From NCBI RefSeq assembly GCF_000143415.4, contig NW_003314323.1, forward strand, positions 252,499-316,498: a DNA stretch of 64,000 nucleotides, in the 5' to 3' direction. How positions within the stretch are numbered: the first letter of the stretch is position 1; every line of letters starts with the position of its first letter. Made by a program: the position numbers and the translations under genes. The notes below the pieces were generated by a model that saw nothing but the letters and a program-made list of their open reading frames with translations, did no database searches and was not told the origin of the DNA. Shown here piece by piece: positions 31,193 to 42,757 of the stretch. This stretch comes from Selaginella moellendorffii (taxonomy: Eukaryota; Streptophyta; Lycopodiopsida; Selaginellales; Selaginellaceae).

Positions 31193-32344
31193 ATGCCTTG
31201 ATTATGAAAACGGTTTTGTAACTAATTAGTATACGGTTTTCCGATTCATGGATATAGTTTTATTCGTAAATCTCGACGTAGTGCATTCGGTTATACTTTG
31301 TGCTCAAAACCATATTGTGGTGAGATTGGTATCCAGACCGTAATCAACCTGGGGTTGCTCAGCCACAGCATCCTTGATCACTTGGCTTGGTATTCAGATT
31401 GATAATAGGAATTTATTAATATTTATAAATATTAGTTACTATTTGGTCTGCAATATAATGATAATGACGTAACAATTATGGTTTAAAAATCTTAATCACC
31501 ATACATTACCGGTGATTTCATGCGACTAACGGTTGCCGGCTTTACAAGTACGAGTCTGCCCCACCAGTTTACAAATATTCTTGCAAATCCGACCGCAAAG
31601 AAGTTGATATTCAAGGGTCATGTATCCAACTGCATCATCAGCCCCTCTTTCTTGGACATTTCCGAGTGAGAAAGATTCAATTCTTCTTCTCCAGTCCGAG
31701 ATAGATAGATCAAAGATGATCGCCTCCTCTGTGGGACCTCCGTGAGCATGCTATGATGCACAAAGGCTCGTTTTTTGGGTCTCATCAGGATAGCGCCATT
31801 GTGCCCAGTCGTGCTACGAATGCCCTAGAAACATTGGTGGCATTAGACTAGGAATGTCTGATTCTTTTGCTTCGATCAAGATCTTTAGTCCTTTTAATAA
31901 GCTTGGCTGGTAGTTATAATTTGGCTTTTTTGTATTCGCATAGGATTTTAAGATTGAAAGGATTTCTCAAACTTCCCATTCTGAATTGCCTACTATTATT
32001 CACAACTGTTTTTATTCTTTTGCTGCCTTGGTTTTGAGGGTGATAAATTAGCTTTTGTTCTGGCAAACTACAAGTTTTCAGCATTTGCTTTTAAAAATTC
32101 TTTCTTATTGAGCTATTTTAATTATTGAGATTTTAAAGGTAGATTAAACACAAAAAGTATTAAATAAAAACCACAATAATCAAGCTATGCTAAATGCAAA
32201 GCTCAATAATTTGATATTATATGAATTCAAGTGGAGAGTCATGCCCTCTCGATATGCTACTCCTCAAGAAAAGACCCACTCTTAGGACTTTTTGATGTTG
32301 ATATCAAGTGGTAATAAACTTAACCATCAATAAGAGTCGGACTA
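31193..32344. other. Intergenic, AT-rich, no gene seen
   Basis: Begins as 3' flank of the FHA gene. No coding motif. Possibly eroded transposon sequence. Confidence 0.5.
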
Positions 32345-33875
32345 AGAAATAGCTCTAATATTAAGTTATAAGTGAATAAATTTTCCATTTTACTTTAGTC
32401 ACTTAACTATACTTTTGACCACTTTGAAAAGTCCCACTCACAACTTCCATAAGTTGTATTCTCGACTTGAGGACATACTAACCCCATGAATGGTATTTAT
32501 GCCACTTAGCCTTTGCACATGCTCCATATATTCAATATCATAATAAACACACAAAAGTACCATTAACATATCAGCCCATTATATTAAAGTTATATCCATT
32601 CACCTTTGTTTCATGTGTAGTCCAAAACCACTTATACCATAGTTTTATCTCCCAAAGACTAAGTTATCTGTGCATGAGTGGTCATCCCAAGACCATATTA
32701 TAGTATCTTTATAATGTCTGAAAACGTAAGAAATACCCTTCTCTAATATCCCTTTTTCAATCCCTACTAAATCTCTATTTATCCACAACCATACTTGCCA
32801 ACACAGCCATTGGGTCAAGGCTTGAAGGCTTGACCACTAAGTTCTATTGACTTTTAGGACTTCCTTATTACGTGATTATGCCTTTAGTCACTGCACAAAA
32901 GGATTGCTCCTTTTCCTTTCCATAGTCCAAGACTTTGGGATGAAATTTCAAAACACTGTTGTAATGTATGTGATCATGGGATAAAATTTAAATATACTAT
33001 CACTGTGGATCCTTGAAACTTTAGGGGATAAATGGGGATAAAATAATCACCAAAGGTTTTTTTATCAAGCAATTGCCTCTTTTTCAATTAGCTTAAGGGG
33101 AGAAAGATAAGATGTGGCTTTACGTGAGCCTAGCCATATGGCTAAAGCGAAGTTCTGATAAGCCACACTAGGTATTTAAGTAGGTAGTGCCACCCACACT
33201 TAAATTAAGATCATCGATCATTCAATCTCCTAGGAAAGTTAAAGTTGACTCTTGAACACTTCACCAAATTACCTAACTTGTCCATACATGTTCATTTTAA
33301 CCTCAAACTCCTCAATGGTTATATCATCGCCCACTATATAGGTATAACCTTCCTTAATCACACTAATGTTTTCTGACCAAACTAGATTTATTGGAGTCCT
33401 CCCTTTACTATCATTTTGAAGCTCACCAAACCCCCAAGGGTCTAGGAGATGATCACTTTGGGCTTTCACCTTCGGACTTGAACTCGGATTCAGATTCAGA
33501 CTCAGATTTAGATTTAGATTTAGACTCAAATTCAGATTCAAATTCAGACTTGAACTGAGTTCCCACCCTAGTTTTGATCTCAGTCTCAATCTTGGTCTCG
33601 GTCTTGGTCCCGGTCTTGTTCCCTATCTTGGACAAACTCCTTGAACTCCATTTTGGATTTGGTCCCAACACTTATATGTGTTACAACACTTGTCATGTGT
33701 TAGTCTTTCTTGTGTCTCTTTTTAGATACTCATTCATTGATTGCTTCGTGTTCATTCTTTGAACACTTTGTTCAGAGCTCCACTCTTACTCTTGACTTTT
33801 CGAGTCTTGGTCTAAACATATTATACTTGTTGGACTTCCACTTTGACCACTGCCATATGGCATATTTTCAGCTTC
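32345..33875 (-). repeat. LTR-like arm, left (inverted, C-to-T decayed)
   Basis: The reverse complement shares ordered stretches with 34,085-35,860, such as GATTGAATGRTCGAT, AAGTGTGGGTGGCACTA.CTACTT, GATGACCACTCATG/GATGATCACTCATGG, GGTGAATGG, and the CGAAAAGTCAAGAG segment near the inner end. Differences are mostly C-to-T/G-to-A. The Ser/Glu/Lys-like simple repeat at 33,475-33,620 is the counterpart of the minisatellite in the right arm. Confidence 0.75.
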
Positions 33876-33879
33876 TCTT

Positions 33880-34084
33880 TTGGCCTTAGAGTGATTCACA
33901 TACCCCAAGATTTTCAAACTTTTGGGTAACACCCTTCTTTAATATTTCTTTAATATTTGTATATGATATCTTGATTTACTTAGGTGACTGATTCAAAAAA
34001 AAAACCTTGATTAAATAAGCATCCCTAATTGCATTAGGATGATGTGTTGCATGTGAGAAACAAAATCCCTAGGCCCCAAAGGGG
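33880..34084 (-). pseudogene. Gypsy RT N-terminal fragment, heavily mutated
   Basis: Matches 1,561-1,745 in the gypsy relic at the window start (AACACCCTTCT.CAACATTTC, TTAGGTGACTGA, AGCATCCC, GGATGATGT). Almost all changes remove C or G. No frame survives. Confidence 0.75.
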
Positions 34085-35860
34085 AGTCAAAAAGGTGCCA
34101 TGTGGTAGTGGTGGAGGCAAAAGCCAAATGAGTGTAACACATTTGAACTAAAAGCTCCGACTCAAAAAGTCAAGAGCAGGAGTGGAACTCCCAATGAAGG
34201 GCTCGAAGAACGAGCACGAAGTGAGCAATAAGTGAGTCTCTAGGAAAGGGATACAAGAGGACCAACACATAACACATGGAAGAATCTGAGATGGACCCGA
34301 GATGGACCTGAGATGGAGTCCGAGATGGGCCCAAGATGGAGTCTGAGATGGACCTAAGATGGAGTCCGAGGTAGACCTAAGATGGAGTCCGAGGTAGACC
34401 CGAGATGGAGTCTGAGATGGAGTCCGAGATGGACCTGAGGTGGAGTCTGAGATGGAGTCCGAGATGGACCCGAGATAGAGTTCGAGATGGACTTGAGATG
34501 GAGTCCAAGATGGAGTTCAAGATAGACCCAAGATGGAGTCCGAGATGGACCTAAGATGGAGTCCGAGGTGGACCCGAGATGGAGTCCAAAGTGGACCCAA
34601 GATGAAGTCCGAGATGGACCCGAGATGGACCCGAGATGGAGTCTGAGATAGACCTGAGATGGAGTCCGAGATGGACTCGAGATGGACCCGAGATGGAGTT
34701 TGAGATGAACTCGAGATGAGTTCCGAGATGGACCCAAGATGGAGTTCAAGATGGACCCGAGATGGAGGCCAAGATGGAACCGAGACCGAGACCGAAACCA
34801 AGACTGAGACCAAGTCCAAGTTCGAGTCCAAGACTGAGACCGAGTTTGAGTCCAAGTCTGAGTGCAAATACTAATATAGGTTGTTGGGTGAAAGCCCAAA
34901 GCGATCGTCCCCCAGGGGAGGGGGGGGGTTGGGGGGGGGGCTACAGGGAGTTCCAAAAGTATAGTAGGGAGAGTGTGGGGGTTGGACCCCAATGGAGCTA
35001 ATTTGGCCAAGAAAGGTCAGTTTGGCCCAGGAAGGCTATACCCAACTGCTGGGAGATGGGATGACTACTAGAAAGTCCAAGGCTAGAGTGAATATAGATT
35101 GACAAGTGGGGTAAATTGGTGAAGTGTTCAAAAGCTGATTCTAGTTCCCTCGGGAGATTGAATGGTCGATACTCCTAGTCCAAGTGTGGGTGGCACTATC
35201 TACTTGGATACCTGGTATGGCTCAACAGAACCTCGCTCTAAGCCCATGGCTAAAGCACCCAAAGGCGGAAAGCGGGGAGAGTACCCATAAGGCTCATGTA
35301 GGGCTATGGTGTTTTGAAATGTCTTCCCAAAGTCCCAAATGATGGAAAGGAAGAGGAATAATCCTCTAGTGTAATGACCAAGGATGCAGTCACATGACAA
35401 AGAAGGAAGTCCTAGAGAATGAGAGGACTTAGTGGTCGGGTCTGTGGGCCTTGATCCAGTGGCAGTATTGGTGAACATAGCCGTGGATAGAAAGGGATTT
35501 GGTGGGGATTGGAAAAGAGATATTGAGAAAGGCTATTCCCCATGTCTGTGGGCATCTTAAGGATGCTAAAGAGTGGATCTAAGATGATCACTCATGGATG
35601 TAGTCTTTGAGAGACAGAATTATAATGTAAGTGGTGTTGGACCACCAATGTGACCAAGGTGAATGGGCATGGCTTTAGTGTAACAAGCTAATATGTCAGT
35701 GGTACCTTGGGGTGTCGATCATGAGATCAGACATGTGGAGTACTTGGACCAAGTGCAAAGGTTGAGGAGGTTGTGATTAAGATTCCTCCAAGTGGTTGGA
35801 GGTGTGGTTAAATGATTAAAATAGAATGGAAAAATTAGTCACTTACATTGCAATCTTAAA
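34085..35860 (+). repeat. LTR-like arm, right, with embedded minisatellite
   Basis: Inverted partner of 32,345-33,875. It contains the minisatellite (34,289-34,870), a block with AAAGCCCAAAGCG plus G runs and GTATAGTAGGGA (34,885-34,975) shared with the LTRs at 12,783 and 18,909, and unique LTR-like sequence to 35,860. The gypsy pol sequence interrupted at 34,084 resumes at 35,865, so this arm behaves as an insertion (solo LTR or similar). No clean target duplication was found. Confidence 0.7.
34289..34870 (+). repeat. Minisatellite of GAGATGGAGTCC / GAGATGGACCC units
   Basis: Dozens of imperfect 12- and 24-bp units of the form GAGATGGACCCGAGATGGAG, changing near 34,790 into GAGACCGAGACCAAG units. 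The same kind of unit occurs at 1-60 (GAGTCCGAGATCGAG) and inverted at 33,475-33,620. Open frames through it are by-products of the unit length. Confidence 0.95.
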
Positions 35861-36360
35861 CCTAGACTACAAATCAAAGTTAAAAATATCAGCATACTCA
35901 TTTTTTAGCTAGTCAACTATCACAACATAAAGACTATATGAGGGATTTAAAGAGGTAATAAAAAACCAAGAAGGAAACATAGTTAAAAGTAATGAAGAGA
36001 TAAAAGTGAATAGAAGGATGAAGTGAAATAAAAATAAAATGAATGAAAAAGAAAAATGAGAATATAAGATAAGGGGGAGAAATCTTAAAATTATACTTGA
36101 CATAATTGCATTGCAATTAATTTATACTAAGGATGAGGTTAAAAACATGACTTAGCACCACTTATAATGATTAAAGTTTAAACTTAAAATCATCCATACA
36201 TACAATTAGGTCTACCTTAATCCATGCATATGTATGTATATAGTTATTGCCATAGTGAATGAAAACTAACTCTACCATATAATAACCAATATAGAGAAAA
36301 TACAAAAAAATTGTTGTTATAAAAATAAATTTAGAACTTAAAATATAACCCATTACAATC
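35861..36360 (-). pseudogene. Gypsy protease/pre-RT region relic
   Basis: Follows 1,746-2,165 of the window-start gypsy element in order (ATACTC.TTTTTAG.TAGTCAAC, GGGGGAGAAAT.TTAAAATTATACTTG, TTATGCAT..ATGTATA, AGTGAATGAAAACT). It is so C-depleted that it reads almost as a three-letter sequence. It continues the pol fragment at 33,880-34,084 across the inserted right arm. Confidence 0.75.
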
Positions 36361-36379
36361 TTTTTAAATTTATATCCTA

Positions 36380-37480
36380 AAGTAACATTGCTCTTTTGAA
36401 TATTGTATTCTAGATCATGATCTCTACCATCCCCTCATCCAAAAACTTGTCACCACTAATTATCATCATGTTGTGCATAATAGCACAAATTGTGATGCAA
36501 TTGGATTGTGTGTAAAGATCTCATTGATAAAGCCTCTTATTTAAATATCACCATTGCATTTTTAGTTAACCAAACGCCCACTGAACTACAATTTTAGTAG
36601 AGAAGTGCATAAAGTTGTAATTGAAATAGTCCTCTCTAACAAACTTTGCTGGAAATGGAATAAACATCCCATAGCAACATCATATCCATCATTTGCTATC
36701 AAGTACTCGGGGATGTCCCCAAAACTAGTATGGTAAATGAAACCATTTAACCTTTCACTACAAACCATATATACTTGTGGACCAAACCCTAGGATCATTC
36801 ATATATCTAGGATATCTGGCTTTTAAGTCTAAAAAGCAAGTTTGACTATAATTGCCTACACTTGAATTGCTGTTTATAATTAATCCACTCTTGTCTATCA
36901 AAACCAATTGAAACATTAATCTAGATGTGTGTGCAATCAATAGTTCCAACACAATTTGGAAAACTTATAACTTCTGGAAACCATCCTTCACTACTTGAAG
37001 TTCATCCCCTTCTAGCCACTTAATATATATGTTCCCATGCTTCTCTACAAGAAACTTCTTCAAAATCTTGATGCAAGTCAAGTGATAGCATTTAAATTTC
37101 TAGTCCATGTATCCCTTGTAGCTAACTGCTGCAAAAAAATAGTTATTTGTTTTGCTATAAAGTTTTTCCTTCATGAAATGTTATGAAGGATTCATACTGA
37201 AATCATCTTCTAGCAAATCACAAGTGAAACTCAAAAATAGTTTTTCTAATTTAAAAACCTTCATGGTGAGTGTAAAACAAATGCCACAAATGTAAACTCC
37301 TTTCTTTGGTAGACATCTATCTAATGAATCTGTCCCTTATGATCTTAAATGGAATTTTCCCAACTAAAAATCCACCAAAAACTTCATTGAATTGCCATAT
37401 TTGTGGTTGATGAAAGTAGTAACAACATCAAAGCTATTCAAAGGCATAGAAGAGTGGAGCTTTTCTTGTTCTAAAAAATT
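36380..37480 (-). pseudogene. PIF/Harbinger transposase relic
   Basis: Minus-strand fragments fit the DDE region of PIF/Harbinger: a CYHS-like segment with YPRYMNDPRVW (near 36,780-36,830), then IPEYLIANDGYDVAMGCLF (near 36,690, equivalent to the Asp-Gly-Tyr block), and IMHNMMIISGDKF (near 36,465, equivalent to the LHN block). Frames are broken. This is an older relic than the copy at 7,094-9,990 and not closely related to it. Confidence 0.6.
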
Positions 37481-37735
37481 CACATACCTCCATGAAACTC
37501 TTTTTCCTCACTATCAATGTCATTGTCCTCTCGGTCACGCAATGCTCCATTAATGGGAAAGAAGAATTTCGACTTAGGGCATTAGGGGTAATTTAGGATG
37601 CTGGCCGGAATCTAATCAAGATCCCGGGATCTTTGTAACATCACTCTTACATTCTAGTAGAGAATATTCTTGAAATTAAATATCTACACATGAATAGAGA
37701 ATGCAAACTATTAGGGTTTTTGCTAATAGAGGGGA

Positions 37736-38435
37736 ATGGCGCTGGCTGGGGCTGCAGCGATGGCGCTCGCACCTCGAATGCGGCCAGGGAGTCTTGGATT
37801 TTCGCGCAGCTGGGGCGTCCAGCGGCTGAGAGCAATGTGCTCGATGGAGCGCGTGAACAAGACGGAAGAGGAATGGAGAGCCGTGCTGAATAGCGAGCAA
37901 TTCCGGATATTGCGAATGAAAGGAACCGAGTAAGGTGTTTTTGGATAGATTTTTTGCTGTGCTATTGCATATTTCCCATAGGCGATGCTGCATTTTTCTT
38001 GCATGATTCTACTTGCTGTGTTCTTGGCGGGACGACAAATTATGATAGTCTTTGTCTGTGACCGTGCAGGATGCCAGGGAGTGGCGAGTACAACAAGTTC
38101 TACGAGGACGGAGTGTACAACTGCGGGGGCTGCGGAACACCGCTCTACAAATCGACAGCAAAGTTTGATTCCGGATGTGGATGGCCAGCGTTTTTCGAGG
38201 GTCTTCCCGGAGCAATCAACAGAACAGTGAGCACTTTAGCTGTAGGCATCACCGAGAAATGTGTTTTCCAATGCAGGTAGACGCTGATGGCTATCGCACT
38301 GAGATTACGTGTGCTGCTTGTGGAGGACACCTCGGTCACGTCTTCAAAGGCGAGGGGTTTCCAACTCCGACGAACGAGCGCCACTGCGTGAATAGCATAT
38401 CGCTCAAATTCGCTCCGGGTGACCAGGACAAGTGA
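37736..38435 (+). CDS. MSRB: Peptide-methionine (R)-S-oxide reductase (MsrB), probably plastid-targeted
   Basis: Exons 37736-37929, 38070-38226 and 38277-38435, predicting 169 aa. It reduces methionine-R-sulfoxide in proteins using thioredoxin or a similar donor. The core has the zinc pairs CGGC (near residue 82) and CAAC (near 128), the GCGWPAFF block, the GHLGHVF block and the catalytic Cys in [11 protein letters not shown]. The first 45 residues are Ala/Arg/Ser-rich, like a chloroplast (or mitochondrial) transit peptide. An AGGTACG...CTGCAGG pair at 38,457-38,518 suggests an intron in the 3' UTR soon after the stop codon. The length is normal for a plant MsrB with transit peptide. Confidence 0.93.
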
Positions 38436-40267
38436 GCTGTGTGGATGGCCTCTGCCAGGTACGTTCTCGAGCTCTGTTTTGTTAAGAAAAAACCAATTTT
38501 TGTTGGTACTTCTGCAGGTGACGGAAGTGGATTGTATTTGTCTGGAAAAATAAAAATCCCTCGTTTGTGGAAACGTTGTGTTCGCTATTCACTGCAAGTT
38601 GCATAGATTTTTTGTCGTCGTTTATCCGAGGACGAGGCAAGGTCTTTGCGGTGGACAGATGCCGACAAAATGCATTTCCAGTAAGAAATTCTCGCTGCTT
38701 TTGCAGTTTGATACCGCACTGAGATCATGCGTGGAGGAGGACAAAGTGGAAACGCTTTCTTCTAACATTTTGAAGGCTGTAGAATAAAAACAGGTAATCT
38801 AGAATGGGACCCTCTATATTCCTCTCTACCGAGCTCCTGTGAATATTTTCCTGGTTGTTTTCTAACAGCGAATGAACACGTGCGCGATTTGGAGATAGCG
38901 AAATCTCTCCTCGGGTGAAGTCGGGCTATCCTTACGCAGTGTTCGTGTTACCACCTTTTGGAAACTCAGAGATCATGCTGGTTTTGTGCAGGTTTGACGA
39001 GGCAGTGGCGCAAAAGAAATCGACTGTGGCTCCGTAATTGCATATTCAGGTTCGGTACTTGGATCCGCCTTTTGCTGCTTGTCTAAGATAACTCGGCGTT
39101 TTTCTCAGATTGGCGAAGAAAAGCAATGACGGGTCACATCTCAGCTCTCCTGTTACAATAAAGAAGAACACACGAGAATGTAACTGGAAAGCGATTGGGT
39201 ACGAAAGCGTAGGCCACGCGAACGAACTTCCAACAGCGTTTCTCGGAATGTCAACGGAAGAGCCATGATAAACAGAGCCTCTACAGGTAAGATCCTTTCA
39301 TGGCGTGGGATTTTGCTTGACTAAGTATATAGCCAGTGCGTGAGGCTACCTCCTTTCTTTCTAGACTCTTGTGATATGACTTGGTTGTCTTCCTACCAAC
39401 AGGTAACAACATCAGGTCTCGCACAAGAAACAAAAGCAAAGGCGTGATGCAACAGCAACAGGTGCAATCTCTCACTTTGATTTAGTTTTTCTAACGTCTT
39501 GAGCTTGTGGTCTTCTTTCCAGACGCGGACGGGTATCTCGCAGCATGAAATCCAATTTGGAAAAATCTAGTTTCGCTAAGCAAAGGATCTGCGTAATCTT
39601 TGGCACCCCAAACAAGGAAAGGTTCGTGTTTGCAGATCGTATCGTATTTGGATGAACAGGGATAACATGAGGTTTGCAGCATTGATCAGCCGATGACATA
39701 ATCTCGCAACATCGAGGCCAAGAACCACAGTGGAAACAAAAAAAATCTCTCGGGCGAGAGAAGAGATACCTATGGCTGCGCATAGGTGAACGCTCAATAG
39801 CATGCTGATGCAATCTACAGGTCTATAAGCGCAAAAAAAAAAAAAAAAAAGAAGAGGAAAACCACGCACTCAGTGCCGTGCTTTTCAACATAAATACTCT
39901 CCCAGTGCCTCCGCTGTATCACCAAAACGACCACCTTTGGCGCTTCGAGAGAGGTGAATTGAGCTGCATTGCACTCTCACATCTTCTAAAAATCTCTCTT
40001 TTCTTGTTGCAAGATTGCCACAGCGCTCGCATCTCTCCTGTGTCAAAGCTGAAAGAAGAATCTTTGTGCGGCGAGAAGAAGTGGCCAAGGTTTTTTAGCG
40101 TGTGTACGTAGAGCTTGATTTCCTGGTTTCGTGCGTAAGATGGCGCCGTGAAGCTCTCTCTTCTCTTCGCTGGATTGATCGATCAAATTCTCAGTGATCT
40201 TTCTTTCTCTCATTCTCTCTCGAGAGGAGACGATCGTCCAAGAGAAAGGAGGAGAAGATCGAAGATC
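38436..40267. other. Non-coding stretch with many splice-like junctions
   Basis: About 1.8 kb between MsrB and the next start codon. CAG-then-GTA and later CAG pairs recur at roughly 38,457-38,518, 38,791-38,868, 38,992, 39,286-39,402 and so on, but no conserved protein frame joins them. An A run (about 39,833-39,852) lies near the right end. It may be a long spliced 3' UTR of MsrB, a non-coding transcript or the leader of the transporter gene. I see no recognisable domain. Confidence 0.4.
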
Positions 40268-42757
40268 ATGGCATGGGCAGCACCTTACAAGGTGGTGCTT
40301 GGGAGCTTCGCGTTCCTCATCTTTTGGACGCTGGCCACCTTCCCGGCGGTCCGATGCCTCCCCGTCGGACGGACCGCAGGAGCTCTCCTGGGAGGAACGC
40401 TCATGGTCGTCTTCCAGGTCCTCTCTCCAAACCAGGCCTTCGCGGCGGTGGATCTTCCCATCCTCGGCCTCCTCTTTGGCACCATGGTCATCAGCGTCTA
40501 CCTCGAGCGCGCCGATCTCTTCAAGTACCTCAAAATGGTGCTCTCATGGCGCTGCCGCGGCGCCAAGGACCTGCTCGTCCGCGTGAGCGTCTTCTCGGCG
40601 CTGGCCAGCGCGCTCTTCACGAATGATACCATCTGCGTGATCTTCACCGAGTTCGTGCTCAATCTGTGCAAGCAGCACAATCTCCCACCGGAGCCATTCC
40701 TCCTGGCGCTCGCCTCCAGCGCCAACATTGGCTCCGCCACCACGCCCATCGGCAACCCCCAGAACCTCGTCATCGCGATCGAGAGCAAGATCCAGTTCGG
40801 CAAGTTCCTCATCGGCGTCCTCCCCGCCATGATCGCCGGGATCGTCTTCAACATCCTCTTCCTCCTCGCCATGTACTGGCGGCAGCTCTCGCAAGGCCTG
40901 GCCGCCGCCGATGCTCCGCCACCCCTCCCCGCCCCCGCCGATGCCACCAGCGATCCATCCTCCGCCATGGAGCTGGGCGCGATCAAATCCATCCAAGTCA
41001 TCTCCCCACACAATCACCACAGCCCGCGACGGTCGCCGCTCTCCTACGAGCGCCTCCACAGCGGGCCACTGAGCGCCGCCGCCGTGGGGGAATATCCCAC
41101 CGCCGCCGCGGCGCCGCCATCGCCCATCGCGGAGGAGGACGACAAGCCCACGCCGCTCTACTCCTCCCGCGTCTACTCGCCCGTACACCCCATCGCCGAG
41201 AAGCAGCACCAGCTCTACTCTCCGCGGGTCCACTCCCCCGGGATGTCGCCCGCGGGGATGTATTCCCCCGCGTCGGGATATTCTCCCGCGCAGGCCACAG
41301 CGGCGAGGTTCTACTCCGGGCGGGACGGCCAAGCCCACCACGCCCACCACCACGCTGCGGCGCCGCACAGGGAGATAAACGAGCAGCACCACCACAGGGC
41401 GCAGCTGCGGGAGCACCTCACCACGCCCAAGGGCGGTAAAGATGTCACCGCGGACTACCCCGAGAAGCTGCAAGAGGCTACCGGGAAGGAGGAATATGCG
41501 CCGTGGTACCGGTGGGGTCCCAAGCTCCGGCGCAAGGCCTGGATGGCCGCGGTGTACGGCGTCACCGCAGGGTTCCTGGCGGCGCTCCTCTCGGGGCTCA
41601 ATCTCACATGGAGCGCGCTCACCGCCGCCGTGGCGCTCATGGTGCTGGATTTCTCCGACGCTGGCCCCAGCTTGGACAGGGTAAGTGCCACCCTCGATCA
41701 ATCATTCCCCCCTCCTCTTTTCGTTCGATCGATCCGATCGATTCTAGGGTACCATCATCTATGCCCTTTTTCCTCGATTCGATTGCTTCTTTTTCCCTTT
41801 TTCTTTGTGCTTCTCTGACCCGCAAATCTGATCGGGCATCCGGAATTCCAATTCCTCTAGAGCGGCCTCACGCTCTTTACGGTTCTCTCGGTTCATAGGC
41901 AGGCTTTTGCGCCGAGCATACTTTCGGTGTGTGTTGCCTACCAACATGGCGACATGGATGGATCTCTCATCTTTTTCTCTTCCTTTTTTCTCGCGTTCGC
42001 GGTACTATGGAGACTGTGGAGACTAAAGCCTTGATCTCGTCCTGTGCTCTTTCTTTGTTCCAGGTCTCTTATTCGCTGCTCGTCTTCTTTTCCGGGATGT
42101 TCATCACCGTGGATGGATTTAACAGCACTGGCGCTCCAGGCCAGTTCTGGAACGCTGTTGAGCCCCACACTCGAATCGATTCTGCAAAGGGGGTGGCCAT
42201 CTTATCCCTCGTGATTCTCATTCTCTCCAACGTCGCATCCAACGTTCCAACTGGTGAGTCATTGATCCTTGTTCCCACTTTTTGGAGCTCTCTCCTTTCA
42301 CTCACACTCGTGCTTACTCGTACTCTTTTTGAGAGATCCTTGTTTCCTCCTTTTTGAGCTCTTTCCTTTCAGTCACACCAGTGCGTACTCTTACTCTTTG
42401 TTGTTCCTCACAACTTTTTGCCTTTACTCCCACTCACATCCATCGTTTCTGCTCGGTGTTTCTCACATCCTTTTCTTTCTTTTCTCTGCAGTGCTGCTTT
42501 TGGGAACACGGGTGGCGGCATCGGCCGCGGCGATTCACGGGGCCAGCGTTACAAGATCGTGGCTTTACCTGGCATGGGTGAGCACAGTCGCTGGCAACTT
42601 CACTCTCATCGGCTCCGCTGCGAATCTCATCGTCTGCGAGCAAGCCCGGCAAGCAAAGCCCAACAGCTACAACCTCACCTTCTGGGCTCATCTCAAGTTC
42701 GGGATTCCTTCGACGTTGATCGTGACGGCTCTCGGGCTTCCGCTCATTCAAGGCTGA
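40268..42757 (+). CDS. Lsi2-like efflux transporter (ArsB/NhaD permease family), intron-containing
   Basis: Exons 40268-41680, 42064-42253 and 42492-42757, predicting 622 aa. Introns are 383 and 238 nt. The start is set by alignment with the paralogue at 45,307 (both begin MAWAA). It has about 10-12 membrane helices in two bundles, with the family signatures [33 protein letters not shown] and [19 protein letters not shown] in the first half, and a mirror NVPTVLLLG and [12 protein letters not shown] in the second. The known plant relative, Lsi2, is a plasma-membrane proton-coupled silicic acid (and arsenite) exporter; substrate here is inferred. The central cytoplasmic loop (residues about 210-430) is unusual, with repeated Tyr-Ser-Pro/His-Ser-Pro units and a His cluster. 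Tail-to-tail with its paralogue. Confidence 0.9.

Noticed and set aside
34289-34870. CRISPR-like regular repeats
   Set aside because: Units are contiguous imperfect minisatellite repeats with no unique spacers, in a plant genome.
34354-35010. 218-codon minus-strand frame
   Set aside because: Translation of a 12/24-bp minisatellite. Open frame is a consequence of unit length.
40544-41701. 385-codon minus-strand frame opposite the intron-containing transporter
   Set aside because: Gly/Arg/Val low-complexity shadow of GC-rich third positions. Sense frame has strong family motifs.
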